Assembly: GCA_023230245.1 (NCBI GenBank)
Contig: JALNXT010000014.1
Span: 1-13,359, forward strand
Direction: 5' to 3'
DNA: 13,359 bases
Origin: Candidatus Cloacimonadota bacterium
Lineage (GTDB): Bacteria > Cloacimonadota > Cloacimonadia > Cloacimonadales > Cloacimonadaceae
Part shown: positions 13,018 through 13,359 of the stretch, in pieces
Layout: every line of letters starts with the position of its first letter
How positions within the stretch are numbered: position 1 is the stretch's first letter
Notes under the pieces: model-generated
Databases searched by the model: none
Told to the model about the DNA's origin: nothing
The model's input: only the letters and a program-made list of their open reading frames with translations
Made by a program: the position numbers and the translations under genes

Positions 13018-13065
13018 AATAAAGATAAACACCAAAATGATTAAACTAAAGAAAGGAGAAATGCT

Positions 13066-13359
13066 ATGAGAAAATCATTGCTTTTCACGCTGCTGTTGAT
13101 TCTGGGAATCAGCTTTTGCAGCAACGTTTTTGCCCTGGTAACCGTTACTCTGGGAGAAGGGACCGCCACCAATACCACTACTGGCACCCCTACCCCTTAC
13201 GGTACATACTATAAGAACTTCCGTCAGCAATATCTTGTACGTGCGTCGGAACTAAACGATGTAGGTGGTGGTGCAGGTAACATTAACTCTCTTGCTTTTA
13301 ATGTTGCTACTCTGAACAACTGTTCCCCCATGCCCAACTACAGAATCCGGATCAAAACA
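13066..13359 (+). CDS. Secreted protein of unknown function, N-terminal part (3' end outside window)
   Basis: The open frame runs from ATG 13066 through the last base (98 codons) with no stop. The start is backed by AGGAG at 13054-13058. The nearby ATG at 13061 is followed by TGA after one codon and cannot be used. The signal peptide begins MRKSLLFTLLLILGISF and ends near NVFA at residue 23. The mature start TVTLGEGTATNTTTGTPTPY and the following YYKNFRQQYLVRASELNDVG...INSLAFNVAT look like the opening of large beta-rich surface proteins of Cloacimonadota-like bacteria, which often end in a T9SS sorting domain. That end is not visible here. It is divergent from the flavodiiron gene. I do not recognise a function. 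Confidence 0.75.
   Translation, partial: MRKSLLFTLLLILGISFCSNVFALVTVTLGEGTATNTTTGTPTPYGTYYKNFRQQYLVRASELNDVGGGAGNINSLAFNVATLNNCSPMPNYRIRIKT

Larger units (their letters stand above)
12580..13065. other. Divergent intergenic region between the flavodiiron gene and a secreted-protein gene
   Basis: No coding sequence is recognisable. The left end must hold the flavodiiron promoter (minus strand), but no consensus pair stands out there. The middle has an inverted repeat AATCCTTG / CAAGGATT (12731-12738 and 12770-12777, 31-nt loop) and a promoter-like site at 12800-12826. The right end has a hairpin at 12978-13017 and the Shine-Dalgarno AGGAG at 13054-13058. Confidence 0.7.

Overview
The window reads as chromosome from an anaerobic, Gram-negative, fermentative bacterium of the FCB group. 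Candidatus Cloacimonadota or a close relative fits best. This placement is inferred from a type IX (Por) style C-terminal sorting domain, Omp28-like secreted thioredoxin-fold proteins, an outer-membrane barrel, a class A flavodiiron protein and a phosphotransbutyrylase. No rRNA or other phylogenetic marker is present to confirm it.

Layout. (1) 1-3125, plus strand: the 3' end of a phosphate acetyl/butyryltransferase, rpiB and glyA overlap by ATGA junctions and look co-transcribed. A Ppx/GppA-type phosphatase follows, separated by a pair of small hairpin repeats. (2) 3126-3362: a gap with a long hairpin enclosing 11-bp tandem repeats and ending in a T-run, so probably a terminator. (3) 3363-9650, plus strand: a tight five-gene operon of dsbD, an Omp28-like lipoprotein with CPSC, a TlpA-type thioredoxin, an outer-membrane beta-barrel, and an Omp28-like secreted protein with CGGC and a T9SS sorting domain. 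(4) 9651-10173: about 520 bp without genes, holding a long hairpin, two hairpin repeats and an 80-bp direct repeat. (5) 11171-10174, minus strand: an sdpR-sdpI-like operon with a recognisable sigma-70 type promoter and an 18-bp palindromic operator over the predicted start site. (6) 11231-11381: a large imperfect palindrome and the rho-independent terminator of the next gene. (7) 12579-11410, minus strand: a class A flavodiiron protein. (8) 12580-13065: an intergenic region with hairpins and one promoter-like site. (9) 13066-end: the start of a secreted protein, cut by the window edge.

How the genes work together. The most coherent system is the five-gene redox operon. DsbD would carry electrons from cytoplasmic thioredoxin across the inner membrane. 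The TlpA-like protein and the CPSC lipoprotein would receive them in the periplasm. The barrel and the sorting-domain CGGC protein suggest that the targets or terminal partners lie at or beyond the outer membrane. This is inferred from gene order and motifs. The sdpRI-like pair and the flavodiiron protein suggest defence against a membrane-active toxin and against oxygen or nitric oxide, respectively. The intergenic DNA carries several families of small palindromes, one with a compensatory base-pair change and one inserted in frame inside dsbD.
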